NCBI RefSeq assembly: GCF_008086045.1
Contig: NZ_VSEY01000003.1
Coordinates: 248,001-312,000 of the forward strand
DNA length: 64,000 nt
Direction: 5' to 3'
From: Nonomuraea sp. PA05
Lineage (GTDB): Bacteria; Actinomycetota; Actinomycetes; Streptosporangiales; Streptosporangiaceae
Part shown: piece by piece, positions 24,182-32,558 of the stretch
How the letters are laid out: each line of letters begins with the position of its first letter
Numbering within the stretch: the stretch's first letter is position 1
Notes under the pieces: generated by a model
What the model was told of the DNA's origin: nothing
The model's database searches: none
Seen by the model: only the letters and a program-made list of their open reading frames with translations
Program-made: the position numbers and the translations under genes

Positions 24182-25270
24182 ATGGAATCGCTGGTCCTTG
24201 GGCCGATCGATTACCGCCGGCGTTTGACGTTCGTGTGGATCGTCGGCGGCCCGTACACAGGGCCGGAGGCGGGCTTCGTCATTGACGGTCGCGATTACGC
24301 GGATCCGGAGCAGGCGCGTGCCGCCGTTCGCGAAGCATTGGAGCAGACCGACCTGCGCGTACGAGTCGCCGATTTCCGTCCGGTCAATATCGCGGGGAAC
24401 GAGAAAGAATTGGACCACTGGCCGAGCTGGGCCGAGTTCCGTACCTTTCTCGACGTTCACGGTCCGGTGTATCCGTGGCGTCGGCGCCTCACCTCGCCGG
24501 CTCGATCGGCGAGCGCGACTCGACCGGCCGTGCCCGTCGACGCATCGTTCGATCCGTTGTACTCGGAGCGGCACTTCGACTGCTGGGGCCAGCTCGTCGA
24601 GACCTTCCCGTACGGTCAAGGCCCCTTCGATCCCATCTTGGGACGCCGGGCGGCGGGATATGGCCTCAACGATGCCACCGGCGAGTTCGAGGCCGACACG
24701 CGGTGCGCCTTACAGTGCGCGCACGGCCTGGAGGACGACGAGACCTGGCCGCTGCGTGACGAGGACGAGTTCATCGAAGCGGTCGAGCACCGACGGGAGC
24801 GGTTGCTCCGCGAGTCGTTCTTTCAGCGTCACGACAAGCCGGACATCTTCGCCGCGTACGAGCGGGCGGCGCGCGACGGGCGAACCGCGCAGACCCGGCG
24901 TGCCACTTACGAGATGTGGCGGCAGGTACAGCGGCGCAGGGCGTACTTTCTCCTCGAATCCGAGCCGGTGCGGGTGGACCTCACCGACGACGCCGCCCCG
25001 ACGGCGGCCTGGCGCCTGGACACGGTGACCGGCCGGATCGTCTCGACCGGCCGGGCCGACGCGGAGGCCGTCCTCGGCGGTGGGGGTGAGCGGGTCACCG
25101 AACATGTCTGGCTTCTGTCGATAGAGGAGCGACGGCGCGCACTCGACGTGGACGGCGCCATCGCCGAGGCCTACGCGAAAGCCGCCGCGCAGCCCGACGA
25201 GGCGTACCGCCGTCGCACCTTGACCCGCAGTTTCGACCTGTGGGCGGAGAAGTTCGCCACCGAAGCTTAG
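24182..25270 (+). CDS. hypothetical protein
   Basis: 362 aa, not recognised. ACTGGAGGAGATCTG before the ATG gives a strong ribosome-binding site, so the start is firm. The protein is rich in charged residues with many Arg and Glu (RRERLLRESFFQRHDKPDIF, then YEMWRQVQRRRAYFL), and has no signal peptide or membrane segment. The first 70 residues (VWIVGGPYTGPEAGFVIDG, then YADPEQARAAVREALEQTDL) look like a separate alpha/beta unit. It follows arm repeat C on the plus strand, at the outer edge of the tRNA-anchored modules. No function is proposed. Confidence 0.65.
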   Translation: MESLVLGPIDYRRRLTFVWIVGGPYTGPEAGFVIDGRDYADPEQARAAVREALEQTDLRVRVADFRPVNIAGNEKELDHWPSWAEFRTFLDVHGPVYPWRRRLTSPARSASATRPAVPVDASFDPLYSERHFDCWGQLVETFPYGQGPFDPILGRRAAGYGLNDATGEFEADTRCALQCAHGLEDDETWPLRDEDEFIEAVEHRRERLLRESFFQRHDKPDIFAAYERAARDGRTAQTRRATYEMWRQVQRRRAYFLLESEPVRVDLTDDAAPTAAWRLDTVTGRIVSTGRADAEAVLGGGGERVTEHVWLLSIEERRRALDVDGAIAEAYAKAAAQPDEAYRRRTLTRSFDLWAEKFATEA

Positions 25271-25424
25271 GACGGTGTGTGATGCGGACCTCCCCCGGAC
25301 CTTCCGGCGACGGTTAACGCCTCGGTCACCGCTGAGGAGCGATTCCCGGTCCTGGGCCGGCAGAGCGCGCTCCGGGCGACTACGCCGCGGGCGAGAACGC
25401 AGACGAGCCTTCTCCAAGCGGGGC

Positions 25425-26024
25425 CTATGACCGCTGTCCGAGACCGAAGTGCTCGATCGTCAGCTTCGCGACTGCAGCCGAGGACAGCTCGGTACTGTCG
25501 ATTCGCAAATAGTCGGCCCGGCCCTCGTACTCGCCATTCGAATTCAGCTGGTACTTGGCGTCCAGCTCCAGAAGATTTCGCCGCGACCACTCGAGATCAC
25601 GTTTGGACGGCTTCTCAGCCAGGCGAAGCTCACCCTCGTTCCGCTCCAGGCGCACCTCCTGGCTCGCGGACAGTTCCAGGTAGAAGACCCGTCCTCCCCT
25701 GCTGTGGAACGGAGCCGCGTAACTCTCAAGCTCGATCTCATCGGCAGGGACGTCGAACGCCCGCACGAACGTGAAGATCAGGCCCGCCAGATCGCTGGCA
25801 GCCACCTCCTCGAAAACCCGACGGCGGAACCCGCCAACGAGGCGCGCGAAAGGCTCGCTGCCGAACTCGAAGAACCGCAGCACCGGCTCGATGGCCAGAT
25901 GATTGTGAAAGACCTTCATCCCGGTCAGCTGAGCGATGTCATAGCCGACCGTCATCTTGCCGACCGCTGGGGGCCCAATAATGCGCAGCAGCGTAGGGCC
26001 GTTCAACTCCGTAGTTTCACTCAC
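25425..26024 (-). CDS. small P-loop NTPase/kinase-like protein
   Basis: 199 aa. The P-loop GPPAVGKMTVG lies about ten residues from the start, followed by a nucleoside/shikimate-kinase-like fold: NHLAIEP after strand 2, the lid region RLERNEGELRLAEKPSKRD rich in Arg and Lys, and a final YLRIDSTELS. Similar stand-alone proteins are annotated as AAA or shikimate-kinase-like ATPases, with unknown substrates. The open frame reaches 26333, but GTG 26024 fits the fold and has a promoter exactly placed for a leaderless transcript. Confidence 0.75.
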   Translation of the reverse strand: MSETTELNGPTLLRIIGPPAVGKMTVGYDIAQLTGMKVFHNHLAIEPVLRFFEFGSEPFARLVGGFRRRVFEEVAASDLAGLIFTFVRAFDVPADEIELESYAAPFHSRGGRVFYLELSASQEVRLERNEGELRLAEKPSKRDLEWSRRNLLELDAKYQLNSNGEYEGRADYLRIDSTELSSAAVAKLTIEHFGLGQRS

Positions 26025-26030
26025 CGTGGC

Positions 26031-26059
26031 AAAGTAGACAGCTTGCCCCGGTTCAGCAA
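26031..26059 (-). promoter_or_regulatory. promoter of the P-loop gene
   Basis: Minus-strand -35 TTGCTG (26054-26059), 17-base spacer, -10 TACTTT (26031-26036). The -10 ends six bases before the GTG at 26024, so the message would be leaderless. No ribosome-binding site is present, which agrees. Confidence 0.6.
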
Positions 26060-26540
26060 CCGTATAAACGGCGGTTCGGGCAGCGTGATCACGCGACCAT
26101 CGCAGCAAGCCCATGCTATGAGGTCCGTATGGTCGTGGTGCTCGTCGAGGGGGAGCAGCGCCGGTCAGTGCTTGCAGGGTGATGCTCCGGCCATGCGGCC
26201 CGCTCGCGACTCCAAGCGGCATCCTGCGGTTTGAGGGTTCTGCTCGCATTCGGGTCGTGTCTGCGCGTTTTCTCTGAACGATGCCTTCGCGGCTACTGAT
26301 CTCGCAGGATGGAGAAAGCCGACCCTGCGGCAAGATCAGCAGAGATCGGCGTCCGGACTCCGTAAGGCGCTCGGATCGGCTTGGCGGCTGCTCAGCCCCC
26401 CTGCTGACAGGTGCTGGTATTGAGCGAAGACGAGGCGTTCACCGAAGTCTGAGCCGGGTTCGGTGAATTCACGGCGACCGCGTGGCGGTATGCGGGGGGC
26501 GACCGTCGCACTTGCTCGCGTGAAGTGGCGCGCCCTCAGC
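26060..26540. other. non-coding stretch, nothing supported
   Basis: No open frame here has a recognisable product, a ribosome-binding site or coding-like composition. It separates the P-loop gene from the broken XRE gene and is probably decayed accessory DNA. Confidence 0.5.
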
Positions 26541-26784
26541 TCATGCGAGTTCGACGCGGAACCGGATTCCCATTGCCGCACCGAGGCGCAGCAGTGTCGC
26601 AATATCCGGGATGCCGCCACCCGCCCTCGATGTAAGACAGAGCGGGCTGGGTCATCCCGGAGCGCTCCGATATGACCTTCTGGGACAAGCCTCGGCGCTT
26701 GCGGATCTCCCGTAGCTGGTCTCCGATCCCCAGGTCATGGCCTGCCTGCTCGTGTGCGGGGTGAGGTTGTGTATCCGCCTCCAT
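26541..26784 (-). pseudogene. XRE-family regulator/antitoxin, frameshifted
   Basis: Read from ATG 26784, an XRE helix-turn-helix is clear: LREIRKRRGLSQKVISERSG, then MTQPALSYIEGG. The frame then shifts within the C-run at about 26620-26622. In the +1 frame the protein continues as GGGIPDIATLLRLGAAMGIR and ends FRVELA with a stop at 26541. Removing one base would restore an ~80-aa HigA-like antitoxin. No toxin gene is found beside it. Either the gene is dead or one base was miscalled. Confidence 0.75.
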
Positions 26785-27009
26785 CCCGCACAGCGCGCCG
26801 ACCGGATCGTTGCCGGTCGGCCATGCTTCTCCAGCAAGCACCGCGTCTGCGGATGGAACAGGCCGGAATCATCAGGTCGTACAAAGGAGAAGAACAAGCT
26901 CCAAGCCGAACTTCGGTCACCCGTAACCTCAAAAATCGTTTCTGTATGCGAAGTCTCCTGAGTTGAATCGAGGGATGCGAACCATTCCTGCTTTGTTCTT
27001 GTCTCCTGC

Positions 27010-27912
27010 ATGGCCCCGATGAACGACGATCTCAAGGACACCGAGGCCGTACTCGCCCACATCCGCGCTCACCCTGACACCATCGCACTGATGACCCAGG
27101 GCATCGAGCACAATGCCGACCGCCTCACCCCCGTGGCGTCCGCCATCAAAATCATTCACCTCGCCGCCTACACCGATGCCGTGCGCAAGGGCCTGGCCAA
27201 GCCGGACGAACCAGTCTCCGTAGCGCTCTGGGACGCCTATCACCTGCCCGACACCGATGGCGGCGCCCACGAAGCGGCGCTCAGACGGCTCAAGCCCGGC
27301 GCGAGCGTCACGCTGGACGAGCTGGTCTCCGCTTTGATCGAGGAAAGCGACAACGCCGCCGCCGATCTGCTACGCGACCGCTTTGGCGCTCAGGCGCTGG
27401 ACGAGATCGCGCAAGCGCCCGTCAGCACCATCAACGGCGAGGCGCTGCGCATCTACGGCGGCTGCACGCTGCCCCCTGACGTCTGCCTGCGCAACTACGT
27501 CAGGGACGGCCAGGAGACGCGACTCACGTCTTTCGAATATGCCCAGGAGATGGACTTGGTCGAGAGCGTTTCCTGTATCGCGCCGCGTGTGCTGCACGGG
27601 GTTCTCGCCAGACTGAAGAGGGATGAGATAGCGAGCCGGCATCTGGAATGGCCGATGCGGCAGCCGTGGGCCGATCCCGATGAATACCTGATCGGCGCCA
27701 AGATGGGTGTGATGGTTGGGCTGCTCAGCGAGGCCGTGTACGTCGTGCGGCCAGATGGGGAGGCGCGTGAGATGGTCCTGGTCATGCGACGGTTGACTGA
27801 GGCGGCCTTGGTCTCCGGGATGCGTAGTTGGGCCCCTCATCATTTTCTTATGCGGATGGCGACCGATCCTGCCTTCTTCGCCGATGTTCGCGCGGCACTG
27901 CTCGCACGGTAA
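27010..27912 (+). CDS. serine hydrolase with beta-lactamase-like fold
   Basis: 300 aa. The class A beta-lactamase/PBP set is recognisable: S44-x-x-K47 in VASAIKII, S113-D114-N115 in EESDNAAADLL, and K-M-G in IGAKMGVMVG near residue 235 as a counterpart of K-T/S-G. No signal peptide is seen, which is odd for a beta-lactamase and suggests a cytosolic esterase or amidase. The omega-loop Glu-x-x-x-Asn cannot be identified confidently. Start at 27010 or at a second ATG nine bases later. It lies in accessory DNA next to broken genes. Confidence 0.75.
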   Translation: MAPMNDDLKDTEAVLAHIRAHPDTIALMTQGIEHNADRLTPVASAIKIIHLAAYTDAVRKGLAKPDEPVSVALWDAYHLPDTDGGAHEAALRRLKPGASVTLDELVSALIEESDNAAADLLRDRFGAQALDEIAQAPVSTINGEALRIYGGCTLPPDVCLRNYVRDGQETRLTSFEYAQEMDLVESVSCIAPRVLHGVLARLKRDEIASRHLEWPMRQPWADPDEYLIGAKMGVMVGLLSEAVYVVRPDGEAREMVLVMRRLTEAALVSGMRSWAPHHFLMRMATDPAFFADVRAALLAR

Positions 27913-28376
27913 ACATGCTCGCAGCGAAGAGAGGAACGGGGTAGAGCCTCGCGAGTTCCTTCGGCCAATGGTCGTCGATTCGATACTGCCGAGTTGATGT
28001 GCAGCACTCCGCGGGCTGCACGGTCATGTCCAGGTCGCGAGTCTCCGTCCAGGTGATCCACGTGCAGTCGTGGACGGCGGGGTCGGTGGCAGCGGATGCT
28101 TCGAAGTGGCGAGAAGTGACGGCCGGTAGGCCACGGGCGGCTGCGGCAGGAGGCCAGTCGAGCTGGTCGCGGACGCCGAAGAGGCAGCCGAACGCGTCGT
28201 GGTCGCGGCCGTCGTACAGGGGGTAGAGGGGCGTCGAACGGTTGCCATGGTTCGCTGTCGTACCAGTCCTCGCCGGCACATGGGTGACGGGTTTCGATGT
28301 AGCCGTAGACGTCGGTGCCCGCGGTCGCAGCGTGAGGGGCGCTCAGCCTTTCGTGGTTTCGATCGCGTTCATCCAT
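27848..28376 (-). pseudogene. hypothetical conserved protein, frameshifted
   Basis: Two frames make one protein. The upstream frame gives TDVYGYIETRHPCAGEDWYD, then SEPWQPFDA. The downstream frame continues TPLYPLYDGRDHDAFGCLFG, then VRDQLDWPPAAAARGLP and CTWITWTETRDL. The second half matches, by memory, a common actinomycete family with the pattern LYPLYDxRDYxxFGCLFGVRN; its function is unknown. The shift lies in the G-run at 28228-28231 on the plus strand. The beginning overlaps the GRAM gene end and the last codons overlap the serine hydrolase gene. Confidence 0.65.
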
Positions 28377-28690
28377 TCCCGGCGGCGGTGCACGACGAAT
28401 CGGATGCGTTCGTCGCTCCGCAGTGCGATTTCCATGCCGTTCGGCACGATGGCGAGCGTGTTGACCGGGGTCGTCGTGATGATGTCCTTGAGCGGCCAAG
28501 CCCAGACGCCTGCCTGGTAATTCACGGAGTGAGCGTGGAAGACCAGCCAATTACTGGTGAGCCAGAGCCGGCCGCCCACGGCCTCTTTGCCGCGCCACAG
28601 ATTCGCGTTGCCCTTGCGGACGACTACCTCGCCGGGCTCGGCGATGATGTCCGTGCCGTGGAACGCCTTGCCTAAGTCTTGTGCATCCAT
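28343..28690 (-). CDS. GRAM domain protein
   Basis: 115 aa. The sequence reads as a single GRAM/PH-like domain: EPGEVVVRKGNANLWRGKEA, then GGRLWLTSNWLVFHAH, WAWPLKDIITTTPVNTLAI and IRFVVHRRREWMNAIE. Bacterial GRAM proteins of this size are thought to bind lipid or protein surfaces, without known reactions. ATG 28690 is preceded by GGAG at eleven bases, a weak site; the open frame goes further upstream without homology. The frameshifted conserved gene follows with a short overlap. Confidence 0.75.
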   Translation of the reverse strand: MDAQDLGKAFHGTDIIAEPGEVVVRKGNANLWRGKEAVGGRLWLTSNWLVFHAHSVNYQAGVWAWPLKDIITTTPVNTLAIVPNGMEIALRSDERIRFVVHRRREWMNAIETTKG

Positions 28691-28870
28691 GCTGTGTTCT
28701 GCTCCTGATTCGTCCGTCCCTGAGTTTAAGCGGCTCCCTCGATTCTTCCTGGGAAAGAGTGGCGGCGCGACGCCGGCGCCTGGGGAAATCCTCATGGTGC
28801 CCGCCGCCGTATGCCGACAGATTGTGGAGGGTTCCGGGTGGCTCGCATGGTGCCCAACCACGCATGTCCA

Positions 28871-29015
28871 AGGCTGACCGAGGGGCTGGCGTCCGTTCGG
28901 TGTCCGGCGCTCGTCGTGGCGGGCGCGCGGGGAGGGAGATGGCGGAAAGCTTGCCCGGGGCGCGCCTGGAGGTGTTCGAGCGCTACCGGTCATTTCCTTC
29001 CTGACATCGAGGGGA
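28871..29015 (+). pseudogene. remnant of an alpha/beta hydrolase C terminus
   Basis: Three frames together spell the end of an alpha/beta hydrolase: LTEGLASVRCPALVVAGAR (strand before the acidic residue), then EMAESLPGARLEVFER, then ATGHFLPDIE with the catalytic-histidine motif GHF. At least two frameshifts separate them and nothing upstream supplies the rest. The surrounding gap 28691-29051 holds no intact gene. Confidence 0.5.
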
Positions 29016-29051
29016 GCGGTTCTTCTCCCTGTTGCGCGCTAGGGTGGCGCT

Positions 29052-29639
29052 GTGATCAACAAGCCGCCTGGATTACCGTTCCTGGTCGTCTTCTCGGCGG
29101 CGGCGGCCGTTCTCTTGACATGGGCCGGTCACCCGTCCTGGCTGGGGCTTGAGACGTTCGTTCACGCAGTTCCCGTCGGCCTCGTCTTATTCGTTTACTG
29201 GGCGATTCGAGTGGTCTGGGCCGACCACAAAGGAGCCTTGCCGGAGGGCATACGCAGTCGCACGCTCATGCCGTGGTACGTCGCCGGTGTCGTGCTGATC
29301 GCGCTGATGACGGAAGCGCCGTCCTGGGTTCGTTTCACGCTCTCCGAATCGAGCATGGAAGCCTACGTCGAATCCGTGAACGAAAATCCCCGCCGTGCGG
29401 AAGCGTGTCAATGGGTTGGCCTGTACTACGCGTGCGGCGGGATGCGGCATCAGGACGCCACCACGGGGGAAGAGTTTCCCGGCAGTGTCGAGTTCGCCGT
29501 TCGAGACCTGTTCCTGGACGACGGCAAGGGTTTCCTGTGGCTGCCCTCCGGAGAACCCAGTGAGAGCAGCGACGGCGGCAACCGCTACAGCCACCTGGAG
29601 GGCCGTTGGTACAGCTACAGATGGGAGCCGGACTGGTAA
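29052..29639 (+). CDS. hypothetical membrane protein
   Basis: 195 aa, not recognised. Three hydrophobic segments occupy about residues 8-25, 35-55 and 73-90. After these an extracytoplasmic or cytosolic tail of about 105 residues carries two cysteines (ACQWVGLYYACGG) and ends in a Tyr/Trp-rich segment (GRWYSYRWEPDW). GTG start at 29052 after AGGGTGG. Last gene on this side of the accessory region; function unknown. Confidence 0.65.
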   Translation: MINKPPGLPFLVVFSAAAAVLLTWAGHPSWLGLETFVHAVPVGLVLFVYWAIRVVWADHKGALPEGIRSRTLMPWYVAGVVLIALMTEAPSWVRFTLSESSMEAYVESVNENPRRAEACQWVGLYYACGGMRHQDATTGEEFPGSVEFAVRDLFLDDGKGFLWLPSGEPSESSDGGNRYSHLEGRWYSYRWEPDW

Positions 29640-29700
29640 GCGACCAACCTCCCCGAGACGCCGCCGCTTACGGGTCGCCGCAGCGCCTCGCGAACAGGCG

Positions 29701-31239
29701 TCAGCTCGGCTGGGCCGTGCATGTGGTCATCTGGTGGGTGTCGGGGCGGATGGGGGAGCGGGTGGCGATGTAGTTGTCCGGACGGATGAGCACGGCGCTG
29801 TCCTCGCGAATGTCGTAGACGCGGTGAATCTGGCCATCGGTGTCGAGGACGACGCCGGGGCCGGTGGCCTTGGTATCGGTGGTGATCCGGACTGTGCGAA
29901 GCGGGTCGTCGATGGTGCTGCAGGGTGCGGGGTGGCCGCGGTCGAAGGTGAGCAGGGTCCAGTGCGGGCCGCGGAGCAGGTCGAACACGCGGACCGTGCG
30001 GCCGGACCCGGGTTGGACGCCTTCGGCGTCGGGGGCGCGGTCGCCGGGCCGGACGCGGGCGCTGTCGGAGTCCGGCAGCGGGGTGGTGAGCGGGCTGTCG
30101 GGGTAGGCGATCGTGAGGCCGGTGGTGAAGTCGCCGGTCAGGCCGCGTTGCGCGGCCGATCCGTCACCGTCGCGGGTGGCGCGCATGACCGCGTGCAGGC
30201 GGGCGGTGCTGTCCTCCAGGACGGCGCGTGCCACCGGCCGGCGCTCGAGCTCGTAGGTGTCCAGCAGGGCGGGGCCGGCGCCGCCGAGGACGGCGGCGAG
30301 TTTCCAGCCGAGGTTGTAGGCGTCCTGGATGCCGGTGTTCATGCCCTGGCCGCCGGCCGGTGAGTGGATGTGCGCGGCGTCCCCGGCGAGGAAGACGCGG
30401 CCGATCCTGTACCGGTCGGCGAGGCAGACGTTGATCTTGTAGAGCGACAGCCAGTCCGCGTCCGTGATCGTGACGTCCAGCAGCCCCGCGCGTTCGGTGA
30501 GGAGGCGCCGGAACAGGTCGAGTGAGGGCTGGACGGGGTTCGGGTCGTCAGCGGGGATGGACGCCTGGAATTGCCACAGGTTCGTGCCCGGCAGCGGGAA
30601 CAGCGACAAGATGCCGTGCTCGGGGCTCATCCACAGGTGCTGGCAGTGCCGGTCCAGTCCTTGGACGCGCACGTCACCGAGCCACCAGCGGTGATCGCCG
30701 TAGGAGACGCCCTGCAGCGTCGCGCCGATCTGCCGGCGGACGAGGCTGCGGCCGCCGTCGCAGCCGATGACGTAGCGGGCGGTGATCGACTGCTCGCCGG
30801 TCGCGGTTCGCATGCTCACCTCGACGGCGTCGCCGTCTTCCTGCACGGTGGTGACGGCCGTGCCCCACGTGATCCGGCCGCCGAGTTCCGTCAGGCGATC
30901 ACGCAGGATCTGCTCGAACATCGGTTGCGACAGCCACACCGGCGCATAGGGGACTCCCGGCTCTGACGTCCCGATCGCCGCCTCGACCGCTTCGGAAATC
31001 ACCCGGCCGCGGTCGTAGTGCCGGGTCGGCACGTGCACTGCTCCCAGTTCCAGTACACGGTCGATGACGCCGAGATCGTCGGCCACCTCCAGCGTTCGCG
31101 GCTGAATCGTCTTGGCCCGTGAGGCCGTGCCGGGGCCTTGCGCCTGGTCGACGACGCGGCAGTCGATGCCACGGCGGGCAAGGTCGCAGGCCAGGGCCAG
31201 CCCGGTCGGCCCGGCTCCGACGATCAGAACGTCCGTCAT
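29701..31239 (-). CDS. FAD-dependent aromatic hydroxylase (PHBH family)
   Basis: 512 aa, the longer group A flavin monooxygenase type (polyketide and rifampicin hydroxylases, MhpA). The N-terminal motif is VLIVGAGPTGLALACDLARR. The middle DG motif is GCDGGRSLVRRQIG. The GD motif RVFLAGDAAHIHSPAGGQGM is near residue 280, and a C-terminal thioredoxin-like region follows about residue 400. It is divergent from a MarR regulator, with palindromic operators at both starts. This suggests substrate-induced detoxification or catabolism of an aromatic compound. Substrate unknown. Confidence 0.9.
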   Translation of the reverse strand: MTDVLIVGAGPTGLALACDLARRGIDCRVVDQAQGPGTASRAKTIQPRTLEVADDLGVIDRVLELGAVHVPTRHYDRGRVISEAVEAAIGTSEPGVPYAPVWLSQPMFEQILRDRLTELGGRITWGTAVTTVQEDGDAVEVSMRTATGEQSITARYVIGCDGGRSLVRRQIGATLQGVSYGDHRWWLGDVRVQGLDRHCQHLWMSPEHGILSLFPLPGTNLWQFQASIPADDPNPVQPSLDLFRRLLTERAGLLDVTITDADWLSLYKINVCLADRYRIGRVFLAGDAAHIHSPAGGQGMNTGIQDAYNLGWKLAAVLGGAGPALLDTYELERRPVARAVLEDSTARLHAVMRATRDGDGSAAQRGLTGDFTTGLTIAYPDSPLTTPLPDSDSARVRPGDRAPDAEGVQPGSGRTVRVFDLLRGPHWTLLTFDRGHPAPCSTIDDPLRTVRITTDTKATGPGVVLDTDGQIHRVYDIREDSAVLIRPDNYIATRSPIRPDTHQMTTCTAQPS

Positions 31240-31254
31240 TTTAGGTACCTACCT

Positions 31255-31264
31255 TAGATATCTA
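31255..31264. promoter_or_regulatory. MarR-type operator, monooxygenase side
   Basis: Perfect ten-base palindrome TAGATATCTA, 16 bp upstream of the monooxygenase ATG. It is repeated at 31325-31334. A further palindrome, TAGGTACCTA, lies at 31242-31251 between this site and the start codon. Confidence 0.7.
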
Positions 31265-31324
31265 TTGTTCGGTCAGGCGGCTTCGTTGCCGCTTGAGTGG
31301 ATGCGTGCGACAATATACCTAAGG

Positions 31325-31334
31325 TAGATATCTA
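31325..31334. promoter_or_regulatory. MarR-type operator, regulator side
   Basis: Second perfect copy of TAGATATCTA, 16 bp upstream of the MarR ATG and 70 bp from the first copy. The adjoining TACCTAAGGTA (31316-31326) is a near palindrome overlapping a -10-like TATACC (31315-31320). Confidence 0.7.
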
Positions 31335-31349
31335 ATCAAGAGAGGGCCG

Positions 31350-31841
31350 ATGAGCAGCACGAACGATGCGCTGATGGGGCTGCTGCCCCGCATGACCCAG
31401 CTCAGCAGCACGCTGAATCGCGGGCAGTTGTTCGAGCGGGCCACCGCAGCCGCAGGGGTGACGCTGGACCGGCCCGTGGTGACCACCCTGGTCACCCTCC
31501 AGGCCGCCGAGCGGCCTCTGCGGGTGGGTGAGCTCGCGGCCCGGATGCAGCTTGCCGGCCCGTACGTCACCCGCCAGTTGAACGGACTCGAACGGCGTCG
31601 GCTGGTCAAGCGCGTCCCGGATCCGGACGACCAGCGAGTCCGCCTGATCGCCCTCGCTCCCGCGGGCGAGAAACTCATCGGCCGCTATCTACAGGTCATC
31701 AACGGGTGGTTCGACCAGGCGCTGGCCGGATGGTCCGAAGACGACCAGCGCGACCTCGTCCGCCTGATCGGCCGGCTCGTCGACGACCTCTCCGCCCATC
31801 TGGACACGATCGTCGATGAGGACGCCGTCATCGAGGAGTGA
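31350..31841 (+). CDS. MarR family transcriptional regulator
   Basis: 163 aa. The winged helix-turn-helix is at about residues 58-110: RVGELAARMQLAGPYVTRQL, then GLERRRLVKRVPDPDDQRVR, which includes the D-x-R wing motif. Helices on both sides would form the dimer. It is divergent from the flavin monooxygenase; two identical palindromes flank the shared promoter region, one per gene, so it probably represses both until an aromatic ligand binds. ATG 31350 follows GAGAGGGCCG. Confidence 0.92.
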   Translation: MSSTNDALMGLLPRMTQLSSTLNRGQLFERATAAAGVTLDRPVVTTLVTLQAAERPLRVGELAARMQLAGPYVTRQLNGLERRRLVKRVPDPDDQRVRLIALAPAGEKLIGRYLQVINGWFDQALAGWSEDDQRDLVRLIGRLVDDLSAHLDTIVDEDAVIEE

Positions 31842-31856
31842 CACGGCGGCCCGGAG

Positions 31857-32558
31857 CTACCCCTCCTCGAAGAGTTCGACGATGGGCGTCAGCGAGTCCG
31901 GCCGAGCGCTGACAGGCAGGGGGTCGACGAGGTGCACCGGGCAGCCGAGTGCGGTGGCGCCGGTGTCGGCGTGGCGGTCGTCGCCGACCATGAGGACGCT
32001 GCCGGGCGGCAACGTGAGCTTGTCGCAGGCGGCGCGGAAGATGCGGGGGTCGGGTTTCGTCACGCCGAGCTCGTAGGAGAGCACGAAGGCGTCGACGTAC
32101 CGGGTGAGGTCGTGGAAGGCGAAGACGGTGCGCAGGTCCCAGCCGATGTTGCTGACGACCGCTGTGGGCACCGCGCGCCGGTGCAGCTCCTGGAGGACGG
32201 GGCGGGTGTCCGGGTAGAGCTGCCAGGCGATCGGCTGGAGGGCGCGCTCGTAGAGGGCGTCCGCGAGGGACGGGTGCGGGAGGCGGGCTTCCCTGGCCAG
32301 GGCGGTGTAGCAGGCGCGGTGGTGGTCGTCGGTCAGGTCGCGATCGCGCCAGAGGCCGGTCAGGTGGTGGGGGACTTCGCGGGGTGTGGGGCCGCCTGGT
32401 TGTGCGCCCATGATCTCCAGGCGGTCGGCGCAGGCGGTGATCTCGGCGTCGGAGAGAGAGTACTGGCCGTTGTCTTGCAGGACGGCCCGTAGCCACTGCT
32501 CCGTGGGCTCGATGCGGAGCAGCGTTCCGGAGAAGTCGAACATCACACCCTTGAGCAA
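31857..32558 (-). CDS. HAD family hydrolase
   Basis: 233 aa. Motif I is GVMFDFSGTLL (Asp nucleophile; the usual second Asp is replaced by Ser, as in some dehalogenase-like members). Motif II is TAVVSNIGWDL, the lysine is in VTKPDPRIFRAAC, and motif IV is VLMVGDDRHADTGA. I place the start at the TTG at 32558, giving MLKGVMFDFSG with GAGGG six bases upstream; the frame is open further up. It overlaps the methyltransferase end by 16 bp, so the two are one transcript. Confidence 0.8.
   Translation of the reverse strand: MLKGVMFDFSGTLLRIEPTEQWLRAVLQDNGQYSLSDAEITACADRLEIMGAQPGGPTPREVPHHLTGLWRDRDLTDDHHRACYTALAREARLPHPSLADALYERALQPIAWQLYPDTRPVLQELHRRAVPTAVVSNIGWDLRTVFAFHDLTRYVDAFVLSYELGVTKPDPRIFRAACDKLTLPPGSVLMVGDDRHADTGATALGCPVHLVDPLPVSARPDSLTPIVELFEEG

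Noticed and set aside
26120..26190. Start of a TOPRIM-like protein (MVVVLVEGEQ)
   Set aside because: The frame stops after 17 codons and nothing continues in other frames, so it cannot be supported.
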